DNA of 64,000 nucleotides from Pseudomonadota bacterium (GCA_023423695.1 JAFAFA010000133.1:1-64000); one strand, 5' to 3'; numbered from the stretch's first letter, positions 17,010 to 25,661 are shown. The notes: a model not told the origin generated them from the sequence alone. Numbers and translations: made by a program.

Positions 17010-17765
17010 ATGCGTACCCCGCTGGTTCTGGCCACGCTTCTTGGTGCCGGCCTGCTTCTGTCCGGCTGTCAGACCGGACCCATGAACGCCAACCTGCTCA
17101 ACACCGGCCTTGAGATGTTCAACGCCGCCACGATGACTGACGAGCAGATGGCGCAGACGTCGCTTGCCGGCATCCGTTCGATGGACGCCTCGAACCGGAT
17201 CGCTCCGGCGCAAAGCAAATACGGACGCCGGCTCGCCAAGCTCACGAAGGCTTACGACAGCGTCAACGGACGACCATTGAACTTCAAGGTCTACATTTCC
17301 CAGGACATCAACGCCTTCGCCGTACCGGATGGCAGCATCCGCATCATGAGCGCCCTGATGGATCACATGAGCGACGACGAGTTGCTGTTCGTGATCGGGC
17401 ACGAGATCGGGCATGTCTACCATGGCCATGCCCGCAAGCGCTTCCAGACGGCCTACGCGATGTCCGGACTGGTCAAGGTGGCGTCATCCGCCGGCGGCCT
17501 GAACGTCAATGCGTCGCAGGCTGGCGCGCTCGTCTCCGAAGTGGTCAAGGCGCAGTTTTCCCAGGAGAACGAACGGGAGGCCGACGATTACGGCTACGAT
17601 GTCGCCGTCCGCGCCGGTGCCTCGAAGACCGCTCCCGCTGCCGCGCTGCGCAAGCTTGCGGCGCTGTCCCAGAGCCATTCGAACGTCATCGCTCAGATGC
17701 TCGCCACCCACCCCGATCCGGCCAGCCGCGCTGCGCGCATGGACGAGCGGGCGCTCAAGGGCTGA
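17010..17765 (+). CDS. M48-family metalloprotease lipoprotein (LoiP-like)
   Basis: 251-aa zinc protease. The N-terminus is a lipoprotein signal with lipobox LLLSGC (MRTPLVLATLLGAGLLLSGC), so the enzyme is anchored to a membrane facing the periplasm. The zinc motif HEIGH is at 131-135 and the third ligand Glu is in ENEREADDYG near 190. E. coli LoiP (YggG) is the closest familiar relative. ATG 17010 follows Shine-Dalgarno aaaagga; earlier in-frame ATGs would bury the signal peptide. It is the first gene of a three-gene group (17010-18980), divergent from the orphan LuxR gene and downstream of the lux-box-like palindrome. Confidence 0.9.
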   Translation: MRTPLVLATLLGAGLLLSGCQTGPMNANLLNTGLEMFNAATMTDEQMAQTSLAGIRSMDASNRIAPAQSKYGRRLAKLTKAYDSVNGRPLNFKVYISQDINAFAVPDGSIRIMSALMDHMSDDELLFVIGHEIGHVYHGHARKRFQTAYAMSGLVKVASSAGGLNVNASQAGALVSEVVKAQFSQENEREADDYGYDVAVRAGASKTAPAAALRKLAALSQSHSNVIAQMLATHPDPASRAARMDERALKG

Positions 17766-17818
17766 TCCCCGTGACGCGCTCCACTTCACCAGCCATTCAG
17801 CAACGGAAAGAAACGCGG

Positions 17819-18634
17819 ATGTCCATCCAACGGCTTTCGGCCGCTGCCGCTCTCACACTCGCTGCCGCTGTCTGCATGTTCTCGCCGGCACGGGCGGAGG
17901 AACTGGCGCTTCAGAAAAGCGCCTCCGCCATCGAGGCCAGATACAACGGCCTCGACATGGGGATCCTGACCCTCGGCCCAACCGTGTCGGCAGCCGAGGC
18001 CAAGGCCGCGCTGATCAAGGAATATGGCGACGTCCTGAACGTCTCCGAAGGAACGATCGGGATTTCCTACAAGTCCATTCCATTGGAATCGCAGGTCTAC
18101 ACCACGAGAATCGCCGCCACGAAGCCCGGCGACGAGATTTCGGTGCTGTTCGGCACCCCGGCCACCGGCAACACGGTCGTGAACATGACCCGCCGCCTGA
18201 CGTTCGAGGACGCGCGCACGGCACCGGAAGCCGGCGCGGTGCTGGCGCAACTCGTCTCGAAATACGGAAACCCGTCGCACAACAAGCCCGCCGTCACCGG
18301 ACGGTCTTCGGAGATGTACCGGCTGACCTGGGTGTTCGACACGAAAGGCCCGAAGCCATGTCCGACGTCCGGCTGCTGGGGCGTCGCCACCTACTTCCAG
18401 GTCGATCAATTGGCTGACGAAAAGCGCCGCCTCGCCTCCGGACACGCCGTCGAGATCATGGCGATGGCGTTCACCCATTCGTCCGACGGCAACAGGGTGC
18501 GGACACTGGAGGTCACGGCGAACTACGTCGCCAACAAGGTCCTCACGCTGGAGGAGGCCTTCCAGCAGTTCCAGAAGGCCGGGGAGGAACTCTACCGCAA
18601 ATCGGCGACGCCGGCAGCGGCGCCGAAGCTGTGA
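17819..18634 (+). CDS. Secreted protein of unknown function
   Basis: 271-aa exported protein. The signal peptide is MSIQRLSAAAALTLAAAV followed by CMFSPARA. The mature part has no family I recognise. It contains two spaced Cys in PKPCPTSGCWG that could form a disulfide, and an Ala/Lys-rich end. The segment MGILTLGPTVSAAEAKAAL near 42-60 looks like a small sensing or binding domain start. Shine-Dalgarno is weak (ggaaag). It begins 54 bp after the M48 protease on the same strand, so co-transcription is likely and it may be a substrate or partner of the protease. Confidence 0.72.
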   Translation: MSIQRLSAAAALTLAAAVCMFSPARAEELALQKSASAIEARYNGLDMGILTLGPTVSAAEAKAALIKEYGDVLNVSEGTIGISYKSIPLESQVYTTRIAATKPGDEISVLFGTPATGNTVVNMTRRLTFEDARTAPEAGAVLAQLVSKYGNPSHNKPAVTGRSSEMYRLTWVFDTKGPKPCPTSGCWGVATYFQVDQLADEKRRLASGHAVEIMAMAFTHSSDGNRVRTLEVTANYVANKVLTLEEAFQQFQKAGEELYRKSATPAAAPKL

Positions 18635-18695
18635 CGGGAGCCGACGGTTTCAGCCGGGCCAGCCATCAGAACGATTTTTTCAGGAGACACCGAAC

Positions 18696-18980
18696 ATGCG
18701 GCACGATGGTGTATGCGGTTTCTGCGGGAGCGACGTGCGGAGCGGATTCGACACCTGCGCTCACTGCAGCGCGATGTGGGGCAGGGGGTTCACCAAGGAG
18801 GGACGCAAGAAGGGTCTGCTGATCCTGCTCGCATCCGGCGTGCTCGCGGTGCTGTCCATGATGCTTCATAACAGTGCCACGGGAGGCATTTTCGGATTTC
18901 TGTCCGCCATGACTTTCCTGGCCATGATCCTGGGGCGCTTCACGTTCCTGAAGTCATGGGCGTGGTTCAAGTCCGTCTGA
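18696..18980 (+). CDS. Zinc-ribbon small membrane protein
   Basis: 94-aa protein. An N-terminal zinc ribbon (CGFCGSDV at 7-14 and CAHCSAMW at 21-28) gives two CxxC pairs. Two transmembrane helices follow (LLILLASGVLAVLSMML and IFGFLSAMTFLAMILG), with a short tail ending WAWFKSV. Shine-Dalgarno caggaga lies 10 bp before ATG 18696. It is the third gene of the M48 group. No known function; a membrane adaptor or sensor is a guess from topology only. Confidence 0.7.
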   Translation: MRHDGVCGFCGSDVRSGFDTCAHCSAMWGRGFTKEGRKKGLLILLASGVLAVLSMMLHNSATGGIFGFLSAMTFLAMILGRFTFLKSWAWFKSV

Positions 18981-19289
18981 TCGAGACAGGCGCCGGGCTG
19001 GCCTCCGGCGTCGGAAGCATCAGTGCAGCAACGACGTCTCCACGGGCTCGCGCCCGCAAAGGAGAACCGCCTGGCAGCCGAGACAATTGACCAAAGTCGA
19101 GCGGAAACCCCGATCTGTCGGGCTTTCCGCTCGACTGCGTTCTGCCGGTTTCCGGCAGCTTCTCCCGCATCATCGGTATCCGCTGCCCAGCAAGCAGGAC
19201 GGGGCGCAGGAAGAAGCGCGTTAGGAAACCCCGGAAACACGAAAGGCGGCCAGAGGCCGCCCATTCGTAAGTACTTGTTTTTTGGAGGA
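18981..19289. other. Intergenic region with long imperfect hairpin
   Basis: 309 bp between the zinc-ribbon gene and the first tRNA-Arg. At 19096-19135 gtcgagcggaaa pairs with tttccgctcgac, extended by cccga with tcggg: an 18-bp stem with one mismatch and a tctg loop. No T-run follows on the plus strand. It could end the M48-group transcript or be a structured RNA. No coding frame convinces me. Confidence 0.5.
19245..19261 (-). terminator. Terminator of tRNA-Arg copy 1
   Basis: ggcggcc aga ggccgcc stem-loop 28 bp beyond the 3' end of the first tRNA on the minus strand, followed by tttcg. Short T-tract. Confidence 0.6.
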
Positions 19290-19366
19290 TGGCGCGCCCG
19301 AAGAGATTCGAACTCCTGACCCTCAGATTCGTAGTCTGATGCTCTATCCAGCTGAGCTACGGGCGC
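19290..19366 (-). tRNA. tRNA-Arg (anticodon ACG), copy 1
   Basis: 77-nt cloverleaf on the minus strand. Acceptor stem GCGCCCG pairs with CGGGCGC, discriminator G, and CCA is encoded. The D arm is GCTCAGCTGGATAGAGC. The anticodon loop CTACGAA gives ACG, which reads CGU and, with inosine, CGC/CGA. The T loop is TTCGAAT. It is identical to the second copy 262 bp away. Confidence 0.97.
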
Positions 19367-19511
19367 CTTATCCACCAAACGTCTCGCCGTCGAAGTGTCC
19401 TCCGGCGTCGAGGCGCGCAACCTACTCAAATCCGTCATCGAAGGCAAGAGCTTTTCACGAAGAAAAACGCGAAGCTTTCTTGCGGATTTCGACGGCGTCC
19501 CAGACGACAAA

Positions 19512-19530
19512 GGCCACCGCTGAGGTGGCC
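19512..19530 (-). terminator. Terminator of tRNA-Arg copy 2
   Basis: ggccacc gctga ggtggcc stem-loop, 21 bp beyond the second tRNA on the minus strand, then tttgtcg. Confidence 0.65.
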
Positions 19531-19551
19531 CGTCTTGTCGAACGGAAAGGA

Positions 19552-19628
19552 TGGCGCGCCCGAAGAGATTCGAACTCCTGACCCTCAGATTCGTAGTCTG
19601 ATGCTCTATCCAGCTGAGCTACGGGCGC
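19552..19628 (-). tRNA. tRNA-Arg (anticodon ACG), copy 2
   Basis: 77-nt minus-strand tRNA identical to copy 1, with encoded CCA and anticodon ACG. The similarity extends upstream of the gene: cttatccacc directly before each tRNA, and ggcgtcgaggcgcgcaac followed by a tactcaaa stretch at about 19402-19430 and 19664-19692. The duplication therefore includes the leader or promoter, consistent with a tandem duplication of about 262 bp. Confidence 0.97.
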
Positions 19629-19799
19629 CTTATCCACCGTCTGTCCCGGCGTCGGCGGCAGGCCGTCGGCGTCGAGGCGCGCAACATACTCAAACACCCC
19701 CTGCCCCGCAAGCGCTTTTTTCACGAATTTTCGCCTGCCTTCCCACGCCCCTGCGCGCGCCCTGCGACGGTCGGTCCACCGCGTACGAATCGCCCCCGA

Positions 19800-19828
19800 T
19801 TGCCGGGCGGCGGCGGCTGGGTTATACA
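19800..19828 (+). promoter_or_regulatory. Candidate sigma-70 promoter of gpt
   Basis: TTGCCG (19800-19805), a 17-bp spacer and TATACA (19823-19828), about 31 bp before the GTG start. Good spacing and -10. Confidence 0.55.
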
Positions 19829-19859
19829 GTCCCCTTGCTGTTTTTGGAGAGTCAGTCCC

Positions 19860-20354
19860 GTGGCCGAAGCCCCCTTCAACAAGCATTTCCCGGTGTCCTG
19901 GGAAGAGCTCCACCGCAACGCCAAGGCGCTGGCCTGGCGCCTGATCGACCGTGGCCCGTGGAAGGGCATCATCGCGATCACGCGCGGCGGCATGGTTCCT
20001 GCGGCGATCATCGCGCGCGAGCTCGAGATCCGCATGATCGACACCGTCTGCGTCTCCAGCTACGACCACCAGCAGCAGCGCAATGCGACGGTGCTGAAGG
20101 GTGTCGAGGGCGCCAATGCCGGCGACGGCGAGGGCTGGCTGATCATCGACGACCTGGTCGACACCGGCAAGACGGCGGAAGTCGTGCGCAAGATGCTGCC
20201 CAAGGCGCATTTCGCCACCGTCTACGCCAAGCCGGCCGGCCGGCCGCTGGTCGACACCTTCATCACCGAAGTCAGCCAGGACACCTGGATCCATTTCCCC
20301 TGGGACATCGAGCTGCAGTTCTCGCAGCCGATCGCCAAGCTGCGGCAGAGCTGA
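19860..20354 (+). CDS. gpt: Xanthine phosphoribosyltransferase
   Basis: 164-aa purine-salvage enzyme of the Gpt type, which converts xanthine, guanine or hypoxanthine to nucleotides with PRPP. Motifs: WKGIIAITRGGMVPAAI, the stretch IRMIDTVCVSSYDH and the PRPP loop IIDDLVDTGKT; HFATVYAKPAGRPLVDTF and QDTWIHFPWD follow as in E. coli Gpt. The start is taken as GTG 19860 with Shine-Dalgarno ggaga nine bases upstream; a longer reading has no support. It is the first plus-strand gene after the tRNA pair. Confidence 0.93.
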   Translation: MAEAPFNKHFPVSWEELHRNAKALAWRLIDRGPWKGIIAITRGGMVPAAIIARELEIRMIDTVCVSSYDHQQQRNATVLKGVEGANAGDGEGWLIIDDLVDTGKTAEVVRKMLPKAHFATVYAKPAGRPLVDTFITEVSQDTWIHFPWDIELQFSQPIAKLRQS

Positions 20355-20375
20355 CGGCCGGCTGACGGCCAACCA

Positions 20376-20413
20376 CCGGCACGGCTCCCCGCGGCATGCG
20401 GGGGCCGCGCCGG
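20376..20413 (+). terminator. GC-rich hairpin after gpt
   Basis: ccggcacggctcccc pairs with ggggccgcgccgg (one mismatch, one wobble) 22 bp after the gpt stop. There is no long T-run, so it may be a terminator or an RNA end-stabilising hairpin. Confidence 0.5.
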
Positions 20414-20530
20414 TGTTCCGGTTCGCGCGTTCCGGCTCATTACATAAAAATTTACCGTTTGCGTCCTAAATGACGCGCGGCGGAGCGTCTGCGCCCGCCA
20501 ACGCCTTCAACATCGCGTGGCGGCCCGCGC

Positions 20531-22183
20531 ATGACCGACGATTCGACCGGCGATATACGCCCGGATGAGCTGCACCAGGACGAACTGCGGCAAAAGATCG
20601 ACGCGCTGGTGGCACGGCTGCCGGCAAGCCTCGTCTACAGCCTGCTGAGCGAGATCGAAGGCATGGACAGCGAGCCGACCGACCGGGTCCAGCTCGTTCG
20701 CCAATATGTCATCGAATATCTGAACCGCCAGCGCACCAACCGCGCCCGGCGCCTGTTCACCAACCTGTTCGAAGCCTTCCTGATCGACGACGACGTGCTG
20801 TACCACGCCGGCCTGTCGATTCCCGGCATGCTGCAGCGGGTCGATGTCGGCGCCCTGTGGGAGGCGCTGAGCCGCGACGCCTTCCCGCTGCTGGCGGTCG
20901 AGGCCCAGGAGACGCTGGACGAAATGGCGCGCGGCGACGTGATCGACCGCATCCTGCGCTCCCCCGTCGCCGTGGTGATGAAGGAACGGATGCGCGTCGC
21001 CGCGGTGAAGCATCTGGACGCCGTGCTGGCGAACAAGAAATCGGTGGACGAGTTGCTGGCCGGCCTGTCGCGCAACCGGCCGCGCCGCACCCGCCTGATG
21101 TCGGGATTCCTGGAAAAGACGCCGGCCATCGACATCGGGACGCTGCGGCTGATGCATCTGGTTCTGGCGAACGCCGAAGGACCGGTGAAGCCGGTCGCCG
21201 ACCGGCTGGAGGATTTCCCGGGCTCCTGCAGCGGCGAGGCGGAGGCGAACCGGCTGGCCGACATCCTGCTGGACGCGACGGAGCAGTTGCGCGACCGTTG
21301 CGGCGACGATCTGGCCAACCTGCTGCCGCTGTCGGTCCTGACGGTGAAGCGCAACTATCCGGTCGCTGCGCTCTACATCCGGCAGAGCGGCGTCGATCCC
21401 GGCCGCGGCGATGCGATGACCGCGGCGCTGACCGGCCATTTCGTCGGCGTCACCCGCGCGCTGACCGCAGCGCTGACCGTCATCCTCAAGCTGAACGACC
21501 GGGTTCCCGGCTCCGCCATCCGTCCCAGCGCCAAGGAGAAGGCGCGGCTGGAGGCGCTGGTGCAGCGGCTGGACCAGTTGGTCCACGCCGCCATCTCCGC
21601 CGGACTGATGGAGGACCGGCGCAGCGAGCCGGCCTTCCGCAACGCCTGGACCCAGGCGGCCAAGATCATCGGAGCGCGGGTGGCCGCGGTGGCGATGGAA
21701 CGCTCCGCCCAGGCCGCCGCCGCCCGCCGCCAGCCGGTCATCGACCATGCCGACATCGTCTGGCTCGACCGGCTGCTGTGGCGCTGGCAGGCAATGTCGC
21801 GCGACTTCGGATTCGAGACCTACGATCTGGTGAAGTGGCGCGAAAACCTGCTGGAGGAACTGCGCGCCAATGTCGAGAAGGCGATGAAGTTCGAGGATGC
21901 CGACCCGCTCGACGAACGGATGGAGCATCTTCTGCGCATCAACGCCATCGCCGGGGTGTTCGGCCAGCGCGTCAGCGCCTGGATCCCCACCTTCAGCCAC
22001 AACATGACCCGCCTGCTGTCGCACCGGCTGGAGCGCGGCGGGGAGTTGGGTGCCGATGAACAGGCGATCATCGACGACCTCGTCGCCACGGCGCGCACGG
22101 AGGTGGGCAAGTCACGCTATTGGAAAAGCAACGAGCTGATGGACCTGATCGAGCTGTCGGAGCGGACGCGGCAGGCGGGGTGA
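20531..22183 (+). CDS. Unknown-family protein, paralogue A
   Basis: 550-aa soluble, mostly helical protein with no signal peptide, membrane helix or motif I recognise. It is clearly paralogous to the protein at 39994-41712. Shared blocks include RRLFTNLFEAFLIDDDVLY (73-91) and LQRVDVGALWEAL (101-113); LDEMAR near 129; TVKRNYP near 273; HADIVWLDRLLWRW (406-419); MEHLLRINAI; and the C-terminal SRYWKSNELMDLIEL. ATG 20531 is used. Upstream (20430-20470) is A/T-rich (ttacataaaaatttaccg), a likely promoter region. It converges on a peptide ABC transporter. Function unknown. Confidence 0.8.
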   Translation: MTDDSTGDIRPDELHQDELRQKIDALVARLPASLVYSLLSEIEGMDSEPTDRVQLVRQYVIEYLNRQRTNRARRLFTNLFEAFLIDDDVLYHAGLSIPGMLQRVDVGALWEALSRDAFPLLAVEAQETLDEMARGDVIDRILRSPVAVVMKERMRVAAVKHLDAVLANKKSVDELLAGLSRNRPRRTRLMSGFLEKTPAIDIGTLRLMHLVLANAEGPVKPVADRLEDFPGSCSGEAEANRLADILLDATEQLRDRCGDDLANLLPLSVLTVKRNYPVAALYIRQSGVDPGRGDAMTAALTGHFVGVTRALTAALTVILKLNDRVPGSAIRPSAKEKARLEALVQRLDQLVHAAISAGLMEDRRSEPAFRNAWTQAAKIIGARVAAVAMERSAQAAAARRQPVIDHADIVWLDRLLWRWQAMSRDFGFETYDLVKWRENLLEELRANVEKAMKFEDADPLDERMEHLLRINAIAGVFGQRVSAWIPTFSHNMTRLLSHRLERGGELGADEQAIIDDLVATARTEVGKSRYWKSNELMDLIELSERTRQAG

Positions 22184-22205
22184 GCGCTGCCTCTCCCGCC
22201 CTTCC

Positions 22206-23033
22206 TCACATCACCCCCGAAGACCGGTGCCGCGGGTCGAGCCAGTCGCGCAGCCCGTCCCCCAGCATCGTCAGCCCCATCACGCAGAGCGCAATCGCGA
22301 TGCCGGGAAACACCGCCTGCAAGGGGGCGGTGAACAGGTAGGTCTGGGCGTCTCCCAGCATCTTGCCCCAGCTGGGGCTGGGCGGCTGGATGCCGAGGCC
22401 GAGATAGCTCAGCGCCGCCTCGTTGACGATGGCGACGGCGAACAGGACGGTGGCCTGGACGACGACGATGCCGGCAATGTTGGGCAGCACATGCACCAAC
22501 GTCACCGACAGTGGTCCCCGCCCCAGCGCCAGCGCCGCACCGACGAAGGGCCGCCGCCACACCGCCAGCGCGGCGCCACGGGTGACGCGGGCCAGCACCG
22601 CGGCGTTGAACAGGGCCAGCGCCACCACGACGTTGATCGCCCCGGCACCCAGCGCCGCGGTCAGCAGGATCGCCGTCAGCACGGCGGGGAAGGCGAAGAC
22701 CAGATCGCCCAGCCGCGCCACCACCTCGTCCCCCCAGCGCCCCAGCCCGGCGGCCAGCAGCCCGAGCGGCACGCCGCCCAGCAGCCCGAGCCCGACAGCC
22801 GCCGCCCCCACAGCCAGCGAGTTTCGGGCGCCGACCATGATCATCGACAGCACGTCGCGCCCGAAATGGTCGGTGCCGAGCCAATGGGCGGCACTGGGCG
22901 GCTTTAGCCGGGCGACCACGCGCACCTGCTCCGCCGGGTAGGGCGTCCACAACAGCGACAGCAACGCCATGGCGACCAGCAGCAGGGTCAGGACGGCGCC
23001 GAGATGGAGGGAGAGGGGAAGACGCCGCCTCAC
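22206..23033 (-). CDS. Peptide-type ABC transporter permease (DppC-like)
   Basis: 275-aa inner-membrane permease of the DppC/OppC class for di- or oligopeptides, nickel or related substrates. The N-terminal helix is LGAVLTLLLVAMALLSLLW, then LGTDHFGRDVLSMIMVGAR, which is the OppC signature, and five more hydrophobic segments. The EAA loop region is GRGPLSVTLVHVLPN, and the end NEAALSYLGLGIQPPSPSWG is typical. GTG 23033 overlaps the dppB-like stop by four bases (GTGA), showing coupling. No partner ATPase (DppD/DppF) lies nearby. Confidence 0.9.
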   Translation of the reverse strand: MRRRLPLSLHLGAVLTLLLVAMALLSLLWTPYPAEQVRVVARLKPPSAAHWLGTDHFGRDVLSMIMVGARNSLAVGAAAVGLGLLGGVPLGLLAAGLGRWGDEVVARLGDLVFAFPAVLTAILLTAALGAGAINVVVALALFNAAVLARVTRGAALAVWRRPFVGAALALGRGPLSVTLVHVLPNIAGIVVVQATVLFAVAIVNEAALSYLGLGIQPPSPSWGKMLGDAQTYLFTAPLQAVFPGIAIALCVMGLTMLGDGLRDWLDPRHRSSGVM

Positions 23034-23980
23034 GACGACACTCCCTTCGGCCGCGGGTCGGCCAGTGCGCAGGCGATGTCGACTAGGGCGCTCACCACCA
23101 CCACGAACAGCGCCAGCAAGACGACCACCCCCTGCACCACGATCAGGTCGCGCTGGCCGATGGCCTGATAGAGCAGCCGACCGAGCCCCGGCAGGGTGAA
23201 GACATTCTCCACCACCACCGCGCCGGCCACGAGGAAGGAAATCTGCAGGCCCAGCACCGTCGCCACCGGGATCAGGGCGTTGGGCAGGGCGTGGCGCAGC
23301 AGGACGGCGGTGCGGCCCACCCCCTTGGCGCGGGCGGTGCGGACATGGTCCTCGCCCAGCGTGTCGAGCACGGCGGTGCGGGTGACGCGGGCGAGGATGG
23401 CGGCCTCCGGCACCGCCAGCGCCAGGGCCGGCAGCACCAGCGCATGCAGGGCCGGACCGATGCCGCCGCCCCAGCCGGGAAAGCCGCCGGCCGGGAACCA
23501 GTGCAGGGTCAGCGAGAACAGCAGGATCAGCAGGATGGCAATCCAGAAGCTGGGCATCGACACGCCCAGCTGAGCGAAGCCCAGCACCGCCCAGTCCCCG
23601 CCCCTGCCCCGCCGCGCCGCGGCATACAGGCCGAGCGGCAGGGCCAGCACCGTACTGATGACCAGGGACAGCAGGGCCAGCGGCAGGGTCACCGTCAGCC
23701 GCTCCGCCACCAGCTCCGCCACCGGACGGGCATAGGTCAGGCTGACGCCCAGGTCGCCGCGGGCCAGCCCACCGGCCCAGTCGAGGTAACGGGTAAGGAT
23801 CGGCCGGTCGAGACCCATCTGGCTGCGCAACGCCGCCAGCGTGTCGGGCTGGGCATTGACGCCCAGCATCAGCAGCGCCGGGTCGCCGGGAACCAGCTGC
23901 AGCACGGTGAAGACCACGACGGTGGCCAGCCAGACGGTGACGATCAGGCTGACCAGCCGTCGCAGCAGGAAAGCGAGCAC
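23030..23980 (-). CDS. Peptide-type ABC transporter permease (DppB-like)
   Basis: 316-aa permease of the DppB/OppB class. Six membrane segments are visible, beginning LRRLVSLIVTVWLATVVVF. The conserved N-terminal QLVPGDPALLMLG and the EAA-loop stretch VRTARAKGVGRTAVLLRHALPN fit the family. Starts with GTG 23980, 27 bp after the substrate-binding protein stop, with Shine-Dalgarno aagga. Operon order is binding protein, DppB, DppC. Confidence 0.92.
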   Translation of the reverse strand: MLAFLLRRLVSLIVTVWLATVVVFTVLQLVPGDPALLMLGVNAQPDTLAALRSQMGLDRPILTRYLDWAGGLARGDLGVSLTYARPVAELVAERLTVTLPLALLSLVISTVLALPLGLYAAARRGRGGDWAVLGFAQLGVSMPSFWIAILLILLFSLTLHWFPAGGFPGWGGGIGPALHALVLPALALAVPEAAILARVTRTAVLDTLGEDHVRTARAKGVGRTAVLLRHALPNALIPVATVLGLQISFLVAGAVVVENVFTLPGLGRLLYQAIGQRDLIVVQGVVVLLALFVVVVSALVDIACALADPRPKGVSS

Positions 23981-24007
23981 GCGGGGGCTATCCTTACTTG
24001 CTCGACA

Positions 24008-25501
24008 CTATTTCCATGCGGCGTTGGTGACGTCGTTGGCCTGGACGGGGCGGTTGACCCACATGCCGGTCAGCGACGCCTTCTGCACCGTCACCGACGG
24101 CAGCATGAAGAGGAAACCGTTGACCGCATCCTCCGCCAGCACCTTCTGCTGCTCGCCGTAGAGCGCGTTGCGCCTGGCCGCATCCTGGGTGCGGTTCAGC
24201 TCCTCGTTCAGGGCATTGAAGCGCTCGCTCTTGTAATTGAAGTAGTAGTCGGGGCGGGCATAGATGTCGATGTCCAGCGGCTCGGTGTGGGCGATCATGG
24301 TCAGGTCGTAATCCTTGCCCTTGAACGTCTTTTCCAGCCAGGCCGCCCATTCCACCGGCTCGATCCTGGCGCGGATGCCGACCTCGGCCAGCATGGCGGC
24401 AACCAGCTCGCCGCCGCGGCGCGCGTAGGGCGGCGGCGGCAGGCGCAGGGTGGTGTCGAAACCGTCGGGATAGCCGGCCTCGGCCAGCAGGGCCTTCGCC
24501 TTGGCCGGGTCGTAGGGGTACATGCCGGTCAGGTCGACATAGCCCACGCGGTGCGGCGGGAAATGGCTGCCGATGGCGGTGCCGTTGCCGTAGAGCACGC
24601 CGTCGATCAGCGTCTTGCGGTCGATGGCATGGGCCATGGCGCGGCGGACGCGGACATCGTCGAAGGGCTTGCGGGCGTTGTTGGTGGACAGGACCGTCTC
24701 GCCCTCCGTCGAGCCGACCATCACCGTGAATTTCGGGTCGTTGCGGAACTCCGACAGCGCCTCGTAGGTGCTGAACAGGGTGAAGGCGTCGATGTCGCCG
24801 GCCTTCAGCGCCGCCACCTGGGCGGCCGGGTCGCTGATGAAGCGGAAGGTCACGCGGTCCAGCTTGGGCTTCGCGCCGTCATAGTCGGGGTTGCGGACCA
24901 GCACCACCCGGTCGCCGGCGACCCAGCGGTCGAACTTGAAGGGACCGGTGCCGACGGGCTTCTGCTTGTTGGTCGGCGCCGATTCCGGGGCGACGATGGC
25001 GGCGTCGCCGCTCGCCATGTGGAACAGGAACAGGCCGTCGGGGCGCGACAGGGTGACGACCACCGTCTGCGGGTCCGGCGTGTCGACCTGGGCGATGGGG
25101 GCGAAATAGGCCTTCTGCGCGTTCACCGAATCCGCAGCGCGGGCGCGGTCCAAGGTGAACTTGACGTCGGCTGAATCGGCGGCGGTGCCGTCGTGAAACT
25201 TCGCGTTGGCGCGCAGGTTGAAGCGGTAGGTCAGCCCGTCTTCCGAAACGGTCCAGCGCTCCGCCAGACCGGGGACAAGCTTGCCCTCGCCGTCGACGCG
25301 CAGCAGCGGTTCGAACAGGTTGGCGTAGGTGACCTCCTTGATGGCGCCCGCCGCCCCGGCGGTGGGATCGAGATGCGGCGGCTCCAGCGCCATGCCGACG
25401 ACGAGGTCGGTGCGCGGCTGGGCCAGAGCCGCCTGGGATGCGGCGGCCAGCGCCAATCCGGCGATGGCGGCCAGGGTGAAGCGCTTCTTGGCGGTCGACA
25501 T
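24008..25501 (-). CDS. Peptide-type ABC transporter substrate-binding protein
   Basis: 497-aa periplasmic binding protein of the SBP_bac_5 (DppA/OppA) family. Signal peptide MSTAKKRFTLAAIAGLALAA plus ASQAALA; the mature protein starts near QPRTDLVVGM. Family blocks: YANLFEPLLRVDG, GLAERWTVSEDGLTYRFNLR, FHDGTAADSADVKFTLDR and AMAHAIDRKTLIDGVLYGNG. ATG 25501 follows a strong gggggag; a longer in-frame start would precede the signal. It heads the binding protein / permease / permease unit. Ligand cannot be inferred. Confidence 0.93.
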   Translation of the reverse strand: MSTAKKRFTLAAIAGLALAAASQAALAQPRTDLVVGMALEPPHLDPTAGAAGAIKEVTYANLFEPLLRVDGEGKLVPGLAERWTVSEDGLTYRFNLRANAKFHDGTAADSADVKFTLDRARAADSVNAQKAYFAPIAQVDTPDPQTVVVTLSRPDGLFLFHMASGDAAIVAPESAPTNKQKPVGTGPFKFDRWVAGDRVVLVRNPDYDGAKPKLDRVTFRFISDPAAQVAALKAGDIDAFTLFSTYEALSEFRNDPKFTVMVGSTEGETVLSTNNARKPFDDVRVRRAMAHAIDRKTLIDGVLYGNGTAIGSHFPPHRVGYVDLTGMYPYDPAKAKALLAEAGYPDGFDTTLRLPPPPYARRGGELVAAMLAEVGIRARIEPVEWAAWLEKTFKGKDYDLTMIAHTEPLDIDIYARPDYYFNYKSERFNALNEELNRTQDAARRNALYGEQQKVLAEDAVNGFLFMLPSVTVQKASLTGMWVNRPVQANDVTNAAWK

Positions 25502-25661
25502 GGTGGCAAACTCCCCCGTCTCGTCGTTACCGACGTTTTCGTTGCCGCGATGATGCGGTGCAATGCGGGAGAGCGCAAGCGGAGCCCTCCTGCTTTCCGC
25601 TTGGCCCGCCTTCCGTTTCAAAATGCCGGCACCGTCGAAATGCCGGCGGGGCTCCGTCGGA

